Positions 40,999 to 49,190 are shown, counted from the stretch's first letter. The stretch is 64,000 bases of DNA from Nitratidesulfovibrio sp. SRB-5 (GCF_019931275.1 NZ_JAIOTY010000001.1:744001-808000), one strand, 5' to 3'. Notes: generated by a model not told the origin, from the sequence alone. A program made the numbers and translations.

Positions 40999-41350
40999 CG
41001 GGTTCCTCACCTTGAAAGAGTACCCAATCAATTGTCAGGACGCAAGAGGCACGCAGTGGCGCAGGCCGCCGCGTGGCGAAAGTGCCTGCCGCTTCGCCGA
41101 ACGCGCGGCCATGGCGGGGGCGGGCGGGTTTCCGCCCCGCCGGGCGTCATGGGCAGGCACGCCGACGCACGCCATGCTTCAAGCACGCCGGGCGGCATTT
41201 CCTGCCTCGACCAGCCTTGACTGGCCTCGATCTGCCTTGATCTGCCCCGACCTGCCCCCGTCTTGATGCGAACTGCGGTGGCTTCCCGATGCGGCTCTGC
41301 CTGATGCGGCCCCGATGCAGTCCGCCTCCGATGCGGCAGAACGCTGTCGC
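40999..41350. other. Gene-free stretch with short repeated words
   Basis: 352 bp without a supported gene. From 41210 it repeats short words (CTTGACTGGCCTCGATCTGC type, then several GATGCGGC), again giving local tandem-repeat character. Confidence 0.45.
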
Positions 41351-43891
41351 TCAGCGTTCCCCGGCGCGCAGCAGGGCCTCGCGGGCGTCATGGTCGCGGC
41401 CACGCACTTGCAGGGCGCGGGCCAGTTCCAGCCAGCCCTGCTTCAGGTCGGGCCGCAGGGCCACGCTTTGCCGGGCCATTACTTCCGCGATTTCCGGATC
41501 CTCGCCGCCGTCCAGGTACAGCCGGGCCATGAGCTGCAAGGCAATGGCGTCCTGCGGGTTGTGCAGCAGCGCCTCGTGCAGGTGTTCGCGGGCCTCGTCC
41601 GGGCGGCCCTGACGCATGCACAGCCGGGCCAGGTGGCGGCAGGTCAGCGCCGCGCCGCCGTCCAGCTTCGCGGCCTTGGTGTAGTACTGCCGGGCCTGGG
41701 CGAAGCGCTTCTCGCCTTCGGCCAGTTGCCCCAGGCGGATAAGGGCGTAGACGTGCCCCGGCGCGTTGCGCAGGCACTTGCGGAAGCAGTCGCGCGCCTC
41801 CGTGGCTTCGCCCTCGGACTGGCACACCGTGCCCAGGTTGTACAGGGCCATGGGGTCGCCGGGCTTGCGCGTCAGCGCCTCGCCGAAGTGGCGCCGCGCC
41901 TCGGAATGCCGCCCCAGCCCGGCCATGCACACCCCCAGCGAGTTCCAGGCCATGGTGTTGCCTTCGTCCGCCAGCAGGGCCAGCTTGTATTCCTCGATGG
42001 CCCCGAAGGTGTCGCCCAGGCTGTAGCGCTTGTCCGCGCTGATGTTCAGGGCCAGCGAATCCAGCACCCCCACGCGTGGCGCGGGCAGCAGCATGGCGTA
42101 TTCCAGGGCCTTCAGGCAGTTTTCCAGCGCGTCGGCCTTGCGGTAGCTGAGGTACGGGTGGCAGGCCACCCCCACGGCGGCCCCGATGCGCAGGCGGCGT
42201 TCCAGTTCGTCGCACAGGGCGGCGTAGGTTTCCCGCGCCCCTTGCGCCCCCTCCGTTCCATCGGCCGTCATGCCGGGATGGAAGAATATCAGGCTGTTCA
42301 GGCCGTAGCGCCCACCCAGGGCCTGCGGACCCAGCAGGTCGCGGCACAGTTGGGCGGCCTCTGCCATGAGCTGTTCGGGGTGCGCGGCGCGTCCTTCCGG
42401 CTCGCGGCCTTCGTCAGACAGGCGGATCAGCGCCAGGGCGAAGGCATCGCAGCGTTCGCGCTCAGCGCTCCAGCGGGCAAGGAAGTCGCCGTGGCGGAAC
42501 AGCCCGGTCAGGGGGTCCGTGCGTGGAGCCTCTCCGCCGCCGTCGCGCACGGTGACGCCCTTTTCCTCGGGCAGCAGGGTCAGCCGGTCACCGGGTTCCA
42601 CCGGCCAGGTGGGGTCACCCACGTGCATGATTTCGGCCAGCGAGGTGTTGTCGCGCACCTCCATCAGCACCACCTCGCCCTTGTACAGGGGCTGGCGCGG
42701 CTCCTGCGAGCCGCCGCGCACGGGGTAGGCCACCGACCACACGGAAAAGCGCTGCCCTTCGCGGGCGTTCATGTTGCCGCCAAGGCTCAGTACCACCCGC
42801 GACAGGGGCAGGGTTTCCAGCACCCGGCCCCCTTCGGCGAGAATGCGCGAAAAGCCCATCACCGGCACGCCGGGGGCGGCATCGCCCCCCTTGCCGTCAC
42901 CCTCCCCGGCGGACGGGACGGACAGGCCAGACGGGGCGGCGGCCTCCACGGCCACGGCGGCGGCCAGGCGGGCCTTGCGCAGCAGCACCCGGGCCTGCTC
43001 GCCATGGTCGCGGGCAAAGGCCGCGCCTTCCATGTCCTGCGGGTAGACGGCGAATCCGGCGGAAACGGCCACCCCCACCGGCTCGTCGGTGAGCCCGCAG
43101 GTGATGGTCACCCCGCGCAGGCGGCGCACCATGTCCACGGCCAGCTTGCGGCAGCCGCCGGACGTGCCCGCGGGCACGAACAGGGCGAATTCGAAGTCGC
43201 CGGTGCGGGCGGCCAGGGCCTGTTCCGGCGCGGCGCGGCGCAGTTCCTCGGCCAGCGCGGCGATGAGCCGGTCGGCAAAGACGTAGCCGTGGTCGCGTGC
43301 CACCTCGCGCAGGCTGCCCAGGCGCACGGCGATGACGCCCATGCTGGCCCGGTGCCCGGCGGCCAGGTCGCACTTGCCCTCCGACGCGGTGGAAAAGCAG
43401 TCACGGATGCAGTCCACCTCGCGCGCTATGGCGTCCAGCAGGTGCTGGCGGGTGGCCAACCCCGTCACCGGGTCGGTCAGGCTGGCCTTGTACAGTTGCA
43501 GGTTTTCCAGGCACAGCCCGGCCAGGCCCGGCAGCACCGGCGACAGCGCGCGCGCCGTGCGCGCGGGCACGCCGCGCGCCACGAACACGCCCAACTGCTG
43601 GCCCTGATGCATCAGGGGCACCAGCAGCTTGCGCTCCTGCGGCAGCCACAGCGGTTCCGGGCCGCTGGCGGCACGGGGAAAATACAGGCTGTACGCCTTG
43701 AAGGGCAGCACGCGGGCCATGGCATCGCGCAGACGGTGTTCGAAGGCGATCAGGTCGCGCCGGGTAAGTGGAACCTGCCACATTGGCAGGGTCGGATTTA
43801 CAGGCCGTGCAGGCGGACAGGCGGGGTCGGCAGGCACGGAAGGCCGGGAACTGTCGGACGCGGCGGCGCCGGGTGCTGTGGGCTGCTTCAT
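41351..43891 (-). CDS. Twin degenerate GGDEF domains with C-terminal TPR array
   Basis: An 846-residue protein. A GAF-like N-terminus (residues 40-140) precedes a first GGDEF-like domain (DPVTGLATRQHLLDAI; active-site loop reads RTGDFEFALF instead of GGDEF). A beta-rich middle region follows, then a second domain (DPLTGLFRHGDFLARW; loop reads GGRYGLNSLIF), then about six tetratricopeptide repeats (AWNSLGVCMAGLGRHSEARR and ALYNLGTVCQSEGEATEARD are typical). Both loops have lost the catalytic Glu-Glu pair, so diguanylate cyclase activity is unlikely. It may be a scaffold or c-di-GMP effector. There is no clear ribosome binding site at ATG 43891. Confidence 0.85.
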   Translation of the reverse strand: MKQPTAPGAAASDSSRPSVPADPACPPARPVNPTLPMWQVPLTRRDLIAFEHRLRDAMARVLPFKAYSLYFPRAASGPEPLWLPQERKLLVPLMHQGQQLGVFVARGVPARTARALSPVLPGLAGLCLENLQLYKASLTDPVTGLATRQHLLDAIAREVDCIRDCFSTASEGKCDLAAGHRASMGVIAVRLGSLREVARDHGYVFADRLIAALAEELRRAAPEQALAARTGDFEFALFVPAGTSGGCRKLAVDMVRRLRGVTITCGLTDEPVGVAVSAGFAVYPQDMEGAAFARDHGEQARVLLRKARLAAAVAVEAAAPSGLSVPSAGEGDGKGGDAAPGVPVMGFSRILAEGGRVLETLPLSRVVLSLGGNMNAREGQRFSVWSVAYPVRGGSQEPRQPLYKGEVVLMEVRDNTSLAEIMHVGDPTWPVEPGDRLTLLPEEKGVTVRDGGGEAPRTDPLTGLFRHGDFLARWSAERERCDAFALALIRLSDEGREPEGRAAHPEQLMAEAAQLCRDLLGPQALGGRYGLNSLIFFHPGMTADGTEGAQGARETYAALCDELERRLRIGAAVGVACHPYLSYRKADALENCLKALEYAMLLPAPRVGVLDSLALNISADKRYSLGDTFGAIEEYKLALLADEGNTMAWNSLGVCMAGLGRHSEARRHFGEALTRKPGDPMALYNLGTVCQSEGEATEARDCFRKCLRNAPGHVYALIRLGQLAEGEKRFAQARQYYTKAAKLDGGAALTCRHLARLCMRQGRPDEAREHLHEALLHNPQDAIALQLMARLYLDGGEDPEIAEVMARQSVALRPDLKQGWLELARALQVRGRDHDAREALLRAGER

Positions 43892-44191
43892 GGGTATGGC
43901 TTATACCGTTTTTCCGCACCGTTGGAAAGGCGTGCGGCATTGCGCGCGGCGCGTTGCGCCCAGGTCGGAGACGGGTCGTCGCAGCCCGGCGCACCGGGGA
44001 AAGGTTGAACCGTCTGGTGGCTTGGGCTATGGTTCTGATCGTCTGGTCAGGCCAGACAGGTCAGGCCAGTCTGGCGTGTCCCGCCCGCCGTGTCCGGATT
44101 CCGCATTCCGGGCGGAACTCCAAACGCAGTTGCCCGGAACATACCCGGAACGCACCCGGAATACACCCCAAATCCCCCCCCCGATACCCTC
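43892..44191. other. Gene-free stretch with two short tandem repeats
   Basis: 300 bp before the nitroreductase gene. It holds a 14-bp unit twice (44045-44072) and an 11-bp unit three times (44133-44165). No ribosome binding site or promoter stands out. Confidence 0.5.
44133..44165. repeat. 11-bp tandem repeat, three copies
   Basis: CCCGGAACATA, CCCGGAACGCA, CCCGGAATACA, 27 bp before the nitroreductase ATG. Confidence 0.85.
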
Positions 44192-44728
44192 ATGACAGAC
44201 CCTAATGTTTCCGATGCATCCCGCGTCGTGCTCGACGCCCTGCACCAGCGGCGCAGCATCCGTCGCTTCACCGGAGAGCCGGTCACCCGCGACGAGATCG
44301 TGGCCATGCTGGACGCGGCCCGCTGGGCTCCCAGCGGCCTGAACAACCAGCCGTGGCGCTTTCTGGTGGTGCAACCCGGCGACCCCCGTCAGGAGGCGCT
44401 GGCGGGCTGCACCAAATACGCCCGCATCGTGCGCGACGCCGGGGTGCTGGTGGCCGTGTTCCTCGACCGCGAGACCTGCTACCACCCCATGAAGGACCAT
44501 CAGGGCGCGGGCGCCTGCATCCAGAACCTGCTGCTGGCCGCCCATGCCCTGGGCCTTGGCGCGGTGTGGCTGGGCGAGATCGTCAACCAGGCGGAGCAGG
44601 TGGAGCAGGCCCTGGGCCTGCCCGCCGGACGGTATGAATTCATGGCCCTCATCGCGGCCGGGCGCCCTGCCCAGCGCGGCTCGTCCGACCGCGTCCCCCT
44701 TGAAAATCTGCTGCTGGAGGCCCTGTGA
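44192..44728 (+). CDS. Nitroreductase-family flavoprotein
   Basis: A 178-residue FMN-dependent oxidoreductase. Visible family blocks: RRSIRRFTGEPV (FMN phosphate), WAPSGLNNQPWRFLVV, and GLGAVWLGEI. Members reduce nitro compounds, quinones or flavins with NAD(P)H; the substrate here is unknown. There is no Shine-Dalgarno before ATG 44192 (the upstream is C-rich). The frame reaches back to 44090. Its stop overlaps the next start (GTGA), so it is the first gene of a compact redox operon. Confidence 0.9.
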   Translation: MTDPNVSDASRVVLDALHQRRSIRRFTGEPVTRDEIVAMLDAARWAPSGLNNQPWRFLVVQPGDPRQEALAGCTKYARIVRDAGVLVAVFLDRETCYHPMKDHQGAGACIQNLLLAAHALGLGAVWLGEIVNQAEQVEQALGLPAGRYEFMALIAAGRPAQRGSSDRVPLENLLLEAL

Positions 44729-45366
44729 GTTCTGTAAGGCCGCGTATTTCCACCTTTCCCATGGGGCCGCTGGAGACCAACGGCTACCTCGTGCACCTGA
44801 ACGGGGCCGCCGTGGCCGTGGACCCGGGCGGCACGCCGCGCCCCATGCTCCAGTACGCGGAAAAGAACGGGCTTGCGCTCACGCACATCCTGATCACCCA
44901 CCTGCACTTCGACCACATCTACGGCGTGGCGGCCCTGGTGGAAGCCTCCGGCGCGCCGGTGCTGGCGAGCGCGGCCGACGCCTTCCTGATGGAGACGGAA
45001 CTGGGCAGGGGCGGGGCCTTCGGCTTTCCGCGCGTGACGCCGTTCAGCTACCAGCCGGTGGAGGAAGGCGATCTGGACCTGGGCGCCATCGCCTGTCGCG
45101 CCCTGACCACGCCGGGCCATACACCGGGCAGCCTGTCGTTCCACTTTCCGCAGGTGGGCGCGGTGATCGTGGGCGACCTGCTGTTCCATCGGTCCATCGG
45201 TCGCACGGACTTTCCCGGCGGCGACCTGGACGCCCTGCGCCGCTCGGTGGTGCAGAAGATTTTCACCCTGCCCGACGACACCGTGGTCTACCCCGGTCAC
45301 GGGCCGGAAACCACCGTGGGTTCCGAAAAATTGAACAACCCGTACTTCACGGAATTTTCCCTGTAG
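44725..45366 (+). CDS. Metallo-beta-lactamase-fold hydrolase (glyoxalase II-like)
   Basis: A 213-residue protein with the metal-binding signature THLHFDHIYG, then TTPGHTPGSLSF, VGDLLF (bridging Asp) and YPGHGPETTVGSEK, as in glyoxalase II-like hydrolases, so a dinuclear metal site is expected. The substrate is unknown, with a thioester or persulfide being plausible from the neighbours. GTG 44725 lies in the nitroreductase stop with GGAGG seven bases before it. 38 bp after its stop begins the TusA-like gene. Confidence 0.9.
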   Translation: MSSVRPRISTFPMGPLETNGYLVHLNGAAVAVDPGGTPRPMLQYAEKNGLALTHILITHLHFDHIYGVAALVEASGAPVLASAADAFLMETELGRGGAFGFPRVTPFSYQPVEEGDLDLGAIACRALTTPGHTPGSLSFHFPQVGAVIVGDLLFHRSIGRTDFPGGDLDALRRSVVQKIFTLPDDTVVYPGHGPETTVGSEKLNNPYFTEFSL

Positions 45367-45404
45367 CCTTTACGCACAGGCTGTTATATGCGGAGCCCAT
45401 GGAC

Positions 45405-45647
45405 ATGTCGGAACCGCTGCTCGTAGATTTGCGCGCCACCTGCTGAGGGGTGGGCATGGAGGTAGGTTGGTACCTCCGTTTCAAGCCGGATGCGGCCCTG
45501 GTGTTTCTGGTGGGCCACGGATCCGTGGACGCGGCGCTGGGTGCGCTGCATACGGTTTCCGGCTGGGTGGCCGACGTCACCCGGCACGAGGACCATGCGG
45601 AGATCCGCTTCCGGCGGGGCACGCCGGGCGTTCACGATGCACGGTAG
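45405..45647 (+). CDS. TusA/SirA-like protein with predicted selenocysteine at the in-frame TGA
   Basis: Read through TGA 45444-45446 as selenocysteine, the frame gives 80 residues starting MSEPLLVDLRATC, then U14, then GVGMEVGWYLRFKPDAALVF. This matches the short TusA/SirA fold: the beta-1 motif D-x-R-x-x-C, where relatives have Cys-Pro, reads Cys-Sec. A helix, a second strand (AALVFLVGHG), and a terminal strand (AEIRFRRG) follow. Nineteen bases after the TGA a nine-pair hairpin closes on loop GGTTGG (see next entry). Without readthrough, two useless fragments result: 13 residues, and a 63-residue frame from ATG 45456 that lacks the motif. Start: ATG 45405 is nine bases after GGAG; ATG 45399 is also in frame. 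TusA proteins relay sulfur as persulfide. Confidence 0.82.
45444..45479 (+). promoter_or_regulatory. Sec UGA codon and bacterial SECIS-like hairpin
   Basis: TGA (45444-45446) is followed after nine bases by ATGGAGGTA (45456-45464), loop GGTTGG (45465-45470) and TACCTCCGT (45471-45479): nine pairs with one G-U. Bacterial SECIS elements have a short apical loop with G in its first two positions, 16-37 bases after the UGA. Here the loop begins with GG and lies 18 bases after it. Confidence 0.75.
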
Positions 45648-45659
45648 CACGGGACGGAC

Positions 45660-45810
45660 GTGCCGGGTGTGTCGGGCGTGCCGGGTGTGCCGGGCGTGCC
45701 GGGTGTGCCGGGTGTGTCGGGCGTGCCGGCTGTGCCTGACGGGCCTGAAGCCGAACGTGCCTGATGGGCCTGATGGGCCTGATGAGCCCGACGGACCTGA
45801 CAGGCCCGGC
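45660..45810. repeat. 9-bp minisatellite after the TusA-like gene
   Basis: Nine copies of GTGCCGGGT/GTGTCGGGC type (45660-45740), then several GATGGGCCT-type units to about 45807. In the frame of the preceding gene, past its TAG, it would encode GVP collagen-like triplets. Confidence 0.85.
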
Positions 45811-45875
45811 GGGCCGACGGAGCCAAACGATGCCGGTGGGGGGCGCCACACCGGGGGGCACGGCAAGGAGTAGCC

Positions 45876-46508
45876 ATGAACGCAAGCATCATTCCTGCCC
45901 GGGCGTTGTCATGCAGCCCGCGCGCCAACGGCAACAGCGACAAGCTGGCCGCCCTGTTCGCGCGCGGATTCGCCGAGGCTGGCGGCAACATAGAGGTCAC
46001 GCTGATGCGCCAGTACGAGGTGCGCCCCTGCGTGTCCTGCTACCGCTGCCAGCACGATCCCAACGGCTGGTGCTTCCTGGAGGGCACCGACCGCAGCGCG
46101 CCGCTGTTCTCCATGCTGCACGAGGCCCCCGCGCTGTTCTTTGCCGCGCCGGTGTTCTTCTACCACCTGCCCGCCATGTTCAAGGCGTTCATCGACCGGG
46201 GGCAGTCGTACTGGCTGCGGCGCGAGGCGGGCGACCCCCTGCTGCTGTCCCTGCCGCGCCGCACGGCCTGGGTGGCCCTGGTGGCCGGGCGCAAGAAGGG
46301 CGAACACATCTTTGACGGCAGCCTGCTGACGTTGCGCTACTTCCTGGCGGCGTTCAACATCACCCTGGCCGAGCCGCTGCTGCTGGCGGGCTATGATGGT
46401 CCGGACGACATCGCCAATGATCCGGCAACCTGCGCGCGGGTGCTGGAATACGGCGGCAACGCCGCGCGGGCCATGTTCGACGGTCAGGCCATGGCCGTGA
46501 ACCTGTAG
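45876..46508 (+). CDS. Flavodoxin-fold NAD(P)H/FMN reductase with Cys motif (iron-sulfur flavoprotein-like)
   Basis: A 210-residue flavoprotein. The N-terminal ALSCSPRANGNSDKLA is the FMN phosphate loop. CVSCYRC with C52, C55 and C58, plus C66 (NGWC), is the extra cysteine motif seen in iron-sulfur flavoproteins and related reductases. FAAPVFFYHLPAMFKAFIDR is the typical FMN-ring loop and dimer segment. AAGGAG is seven bases before the ATG. With nitroreductase, hydrolase and the Sec-TusA protein it forms a putative thiol/persulfide redox cluster. Confidence 0.88.
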   Translation: MNASIIPARALSCSPRANGNSDKLAALFARGFAEAGGNIEVTLMRQYEVRPCVSCYRCQHDPNGWCFLEGTDRSAPLFSMLHEAPALFFAAPVFFYHLPAMFKAFIDRGQSYWLRREAGDPLLLSLPRRTAWVALVAGRKKGEHIFDGSLLTLRYFLAAFNITLAEPLLLAGYDGPDDIANDPATCARVLEYGGNAARAMFDGQAMAVNL

Positions 46509-46511
46509 CCG

Positions 46512-47336
46512 GTGCATTCCCTGCGAGCACGCCTTGCGGCGTGGGCGCGCGCCTGCGGTCTGGCGGAAGTGCGCTGCGCCGCCTGCGGCAGGCCGTGTGA
46601 AGGGCATGCCGCAACGCCTTGCGCTGCGCCGTGCGGCGGGCAATCCACCGCATCGTCCGCCCCGGCGGCATCCCCTTCCCATGCCCCGCCACTGTGCCCG
46701 GCCTGCACCGTGGCCCTTGCGCCGCGCCGGGGCGGCATCTGCCCGCGCTGCGGCGCGCCGCACGCCCTCGCCACCCTGCCGGATTCCCCCTGCGGCCATT
46801 GCCTGACGTCCCCGCCGCCCTGGGCCGCCTTTCGCATGCACGGCCTGTACGAAGGCACCCTGCGCCATCTGGTGCTGCGCGTGAAATTTGCCGAGGACCA
46901 TGCCGCCGCGCGCGTGCTGGGCGGCTTGCTGGCCACGGCCTGCCACGGCCTGCCCCGGCCCGACGGGGTGGTGCCGGTGCCGCTGCATCCGGAACGCCTG
47001 CGCCGCAGGGGCTGCAACCAGTGCCTGGAGCTTGCCCGGCTGCCCGCCGCCGCTCTGGGCGCGCCGCTGCGCCCCGGCTGGCTGGCCCGCGTGGTGCCCA
47101 CCCGCCCGCAGACCGGGCTTTCACGCCAGGAACGCCGCCGCAACCTGCGCGGGGCCTTCGCCGCGCATCCGGACGTGCGCGGCAGGCGCATCCTGCTGGT
47201 GGACGACATCTGCACCACCGGCACCACGCTGGCCCGCGCCGTGGACTGCCTGTTGCGGGCCGGTGCCGTGGCCGTGGACTGCGCCGTGGCGGCGCGTACG
47301 CCCGCCCATCCCGCACACGCCGCTCGGCGCGGATAG
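46512..47336 (+). CDS. ComF-family phosphoribosyltransferase-like protein
   Basis: A 274-residue ComF homologue: an N-terminal zinc-finger-like part with paired cysteines (CAACGRPC, CPRCGAPH, CGHC) and a C-terminal type I phosphoribosyltransferase domain with the PRPP loop RILLVDDICTTGTT. ComF proteins take part in DNA uptake or repair-linked processes in naturally competent bacteria. Its role in this group is unclear. GTG 46512 begins three bases after the flavoprotein stop, so the two may be co-transcribed. The segment at residues 35-60 is an Ala/Pro/Ser-rich insertion. Confidence 0.88.
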   Translation: MHSLRARLAAWARACGLAEVRCAACGRPCEGHAATPCAAPCGGQSTASSAPAASPSHAPPLCPACTVALAPRRGGICPRCGAPHALATLPDSPCGHCLTSPPPWAAFRMHGLYEGTLRHLVLRVKFAEDHAAARVLGGLLATACHGLPRPDGVVPVPLHPERLRRRGCNQCLELARLPAAALGAPLRPGWLARVVPTRPQTGLSRQERRRNLRGAFAAHPDVRGRRILLVDDICTTGTTLARAVDCLLRAGAVAVDCAVAARTPAHPAHAARRG

Positions 47337-47441
47337 TCGCCGCCGGTCGCCTTCTTCCCGCCTTTTCCTGCCGTTCCTTCCACGGGTACCCATGCCCGCG
47401 CACCGGCCCCGCCCGTGCGCGGCAAGCGCAAGGAGCACACA

Positions 47442-48179
47442 ATGGAAACGACAGCCAGAAACGCCATCGTCACCGGCGGGTCGCGCGGCATAGGCCGAGC
47501 CATCGCCCTGCGTCTGGCGCAGGACGGATTCTGCGTGGTGGTCAACTACGCCAGCAACGCCCCCGCCGCCCTCGAGGTGGTGGACGCCATCGCCAGGACG
47601 GGCGGGCAGGCCGTGGCCGTGCCCGGCGACGTGGGCGAAACGGGCGACGTGGAGGGCCTGTTCGCCGCCGCGCACGATGCCTTCGGCCAGGTGGGCGTGG
47701 TGGTGAACAGCGCGGGCATCATGCCCATGCTGCCCATTGCCGGGGGCGACACCGCCGCCTTCGAAAAGGTGCTGCGCACCAATCTGACAGGCACCTTCAA
47801 CGTGCTGTCCCGGGCGGCCAACGCGCTGACGGCGGGCGGGCGCATCATCGCCCTGTCCACCAGCGTCATCGCCAAGTCCTTTCCCGGCTACGGACCGTAC
47901 ATCGCCAGCAAGGCGGGGGTGGAAGGGCTGGTGCGGGTGCTGGCCAACGAACTGCGGGGGCGGTCCATCACCGTCAATGCCGTGGCGCCCGGCCCGGTGG
48001 CCACGGACCTGTTCCTGAACGGCAAGACCGAAGAGCAGATCGCCGCCATCGGCAAGCTGGCCCCGTTGGAGCGGCTGGGCACGCCGGAAGAGATCGCCGG
48101 CGTGGTGTCCTTTCTGGCCGGGCCGGAAGGCGGCTGGGTCAACGCCCAGGTGGTGCGGGTGAACGGCGGTTTCGCCTGA
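47442..48179 (+). CDS. Short-chain dehydrogenase/reductase (FabG-like)
   Basis: A 245-residue SDR. Rossmann glycine motif TGGSRGIG near residue 12, NSAG strand motif, catalytic Ser in ALSTSV and YxxxK (YIASK), and a C-terminal VNGG. It resembles 3-oxoacyl-ACP reductases and related sugar or steroid SDRs, and the substrate cannot be told. AAGGAG eight bases before ATG 47442. The 105-bp gap from comF contains no clear promoter. Confidence 0.92.
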   Translation: METTARNAIVTGGSRGIGRAIALRLAQDGFCVVVNYASNAPAALEVVDAIARTGGQAVAVPGDVGETGDVEGLFAAAHDAFGQVGVVVNSAGIMPMLPIAGGDTAAFEKVLRTNLTGTFNVLSRAANALTAGGRIIALSTSVIAKSFPGYGPYIASKAGVEGLVRVLANELRGRSITVNAVAPGPVATDLFLNGKTEEQIAAIGKLAPLERLGTPEEIAGVVSFLAGPEGGWVNAQVVRVNGGFA

Positions 48180-48271
48180 TTCCCTGACGCATCCGGACCA
48201 CATCTCCGGCACGGGGGGGGCGGGTGTGCAGGCCGGGCGGCCAGCCCCCCGGCCTTTGTGCGCTTTTGATG

Positions 48272-48324
48272 GTGACACGACATTCTGTTTCGTGTAACGA
48301 AGCATTTCATATTTCATGCTTCGT
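48272..48324. promoter_or_regulatory. Two overlapping inverted repeats upstream of the DUF4198 gene
   Basis: GTGACAC (48272-48278) and GTGTAAC (48292-48298) form an imperfect inverted pair 13 bp apart. ACGAAGCAT (48297-48305) and ATGCTTCGT (48316-48324) are perfect arms 10 bp apart. They lie 37-90 bp before the gene in a locally AT-rich patch, where an operator would be expected. Confidence 0.5.
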
Positions 48325-48360
48325 ATCCGCGTACGCATATCAACAGGAAAGGAGTATTCC

Positions 48361-49149
48361 ATGCAGCTTCGCAGGCTTGCCGGCGCGCTGGCGCTGGTGC
48401 TCGTCACCGCGGCCCCGGCCCTTGCCCACTTCGGCATGATCATTCCCGACGCCCCGGTGGCCACCGCCGCCAAGCGTTCCACCACAGTCACCCTGTCGTT
48501 CTCCCATCCTTTCGAGGGGCACGGCATGAACATGGAACGTCCCCAGGCCTTCGGCGTGGTGCGGGTGGACGGCGGCAAGACCGAGCGCACCGACCTGCTG
48601 GCCTCGCTGAAGGAAACCAAGGTCATGGGCAAGGCCGCCTGGAAGACCGATTTCACCTTTCCCAGGCCCGGCGTGTACATGTTCACCATGGAGCCCAAGC
48701 TGTACTGGGAACCGGAAGAAGACTGCTACATCCAGCACCTGACCAAGGTGGTGGTGCCCGCCTTCGGCAACGAGGACGGCTGGGACACCCCGGCGGGGCT
48801 GAAGTTCGAGATCATTCCCCTTACCCGTCCCTTTGGGAATTACGCGGGCGGCGTGTTCACCGGCGTGGCCATGCTGGACGGCAAGCCCGCCCCCGGCGTG
48901 GACGTGGAAGTGGAATACTACAACGCCCAGGGCAAGTATGCCGCGCCCACCGAGTTCCACGTGACCCAGGTGGTCAAGACCGACGCCAACGGCGTGTTCA
49001 CTGTGGCCTGCCCGCTGCCCGGCTGGTGGGGCTTTGCCGCGCTGACCACCGCGCCCGAGCAGGTCAAGGGGCCCGACGGCGCCATGAAGGACGTGGAAAT
49101 CGGCGCGGTGCTCTGGACACGCTTCGACGCCTTCAAGCCCGCAAAATAG
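48361..49149 (+). CDS. DUF4198 periplasmic protein, possibly linked to metal uptake
   Basis: A 262-residue exported protein: signal peptide MQLRRLAGALALVLVTAAPALA, mature start HFGMIIPD. It then has beta-rich domains, FSHPFEGHGMNMERP, YWEPEEDCYIQHLTK and KPAPGVDVEVEYYN, characteristic of DUF4198 proteins. Such proteins often accompany nickel or cobalt ECF transporters, and the early His-rich segment could bind metal. No transporter gene is adjacent here, so the role is inferred from family context alone. AAAGGAG is seven bases before the ATG. Confidence 0.87.
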   Translation: MQLRRLAGALALVLVTAAPALAHFGMIIPDAPVATAAKRSTTVTLSFSHPFEGHGMNMERPQAFGVVRVDGGKTERTDLLASLKETKVMGKAAWKTDFTFPRPGVYMFTMEPKLYWEPEEDCYIQHLTKVVVPAFGNEDGWDTPAGLKFEIIPLTRPFGNYAGGVFTGVAMLDGKPAPGVDVEVEYYNAQGKYAAPTEFHVTQVVKTDANGVFTVACPLPGWWGFAALTTAPEQVKGPDGAMKDVEIGAVLWTRFDAFKPAK

Positions 49150-49190
49150 TGTGCGGCTGGCACGCCAGCCGACTGCGCGCCGTACTATCC

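Noticed and set aside
45456-45647. A stand-alone 63-residue gene starting after the TGA
   Set aside because: It would lack the first strand and the Cys motif, and the codons upstream of the TGA are in the same frame and fit the family. Sec readthrough explains the whole sequence better.
45660-45810. CRISPR array
   Set aside because: Units of 9 bp without spacers; a minisatellite, not repeat-spacer structure.
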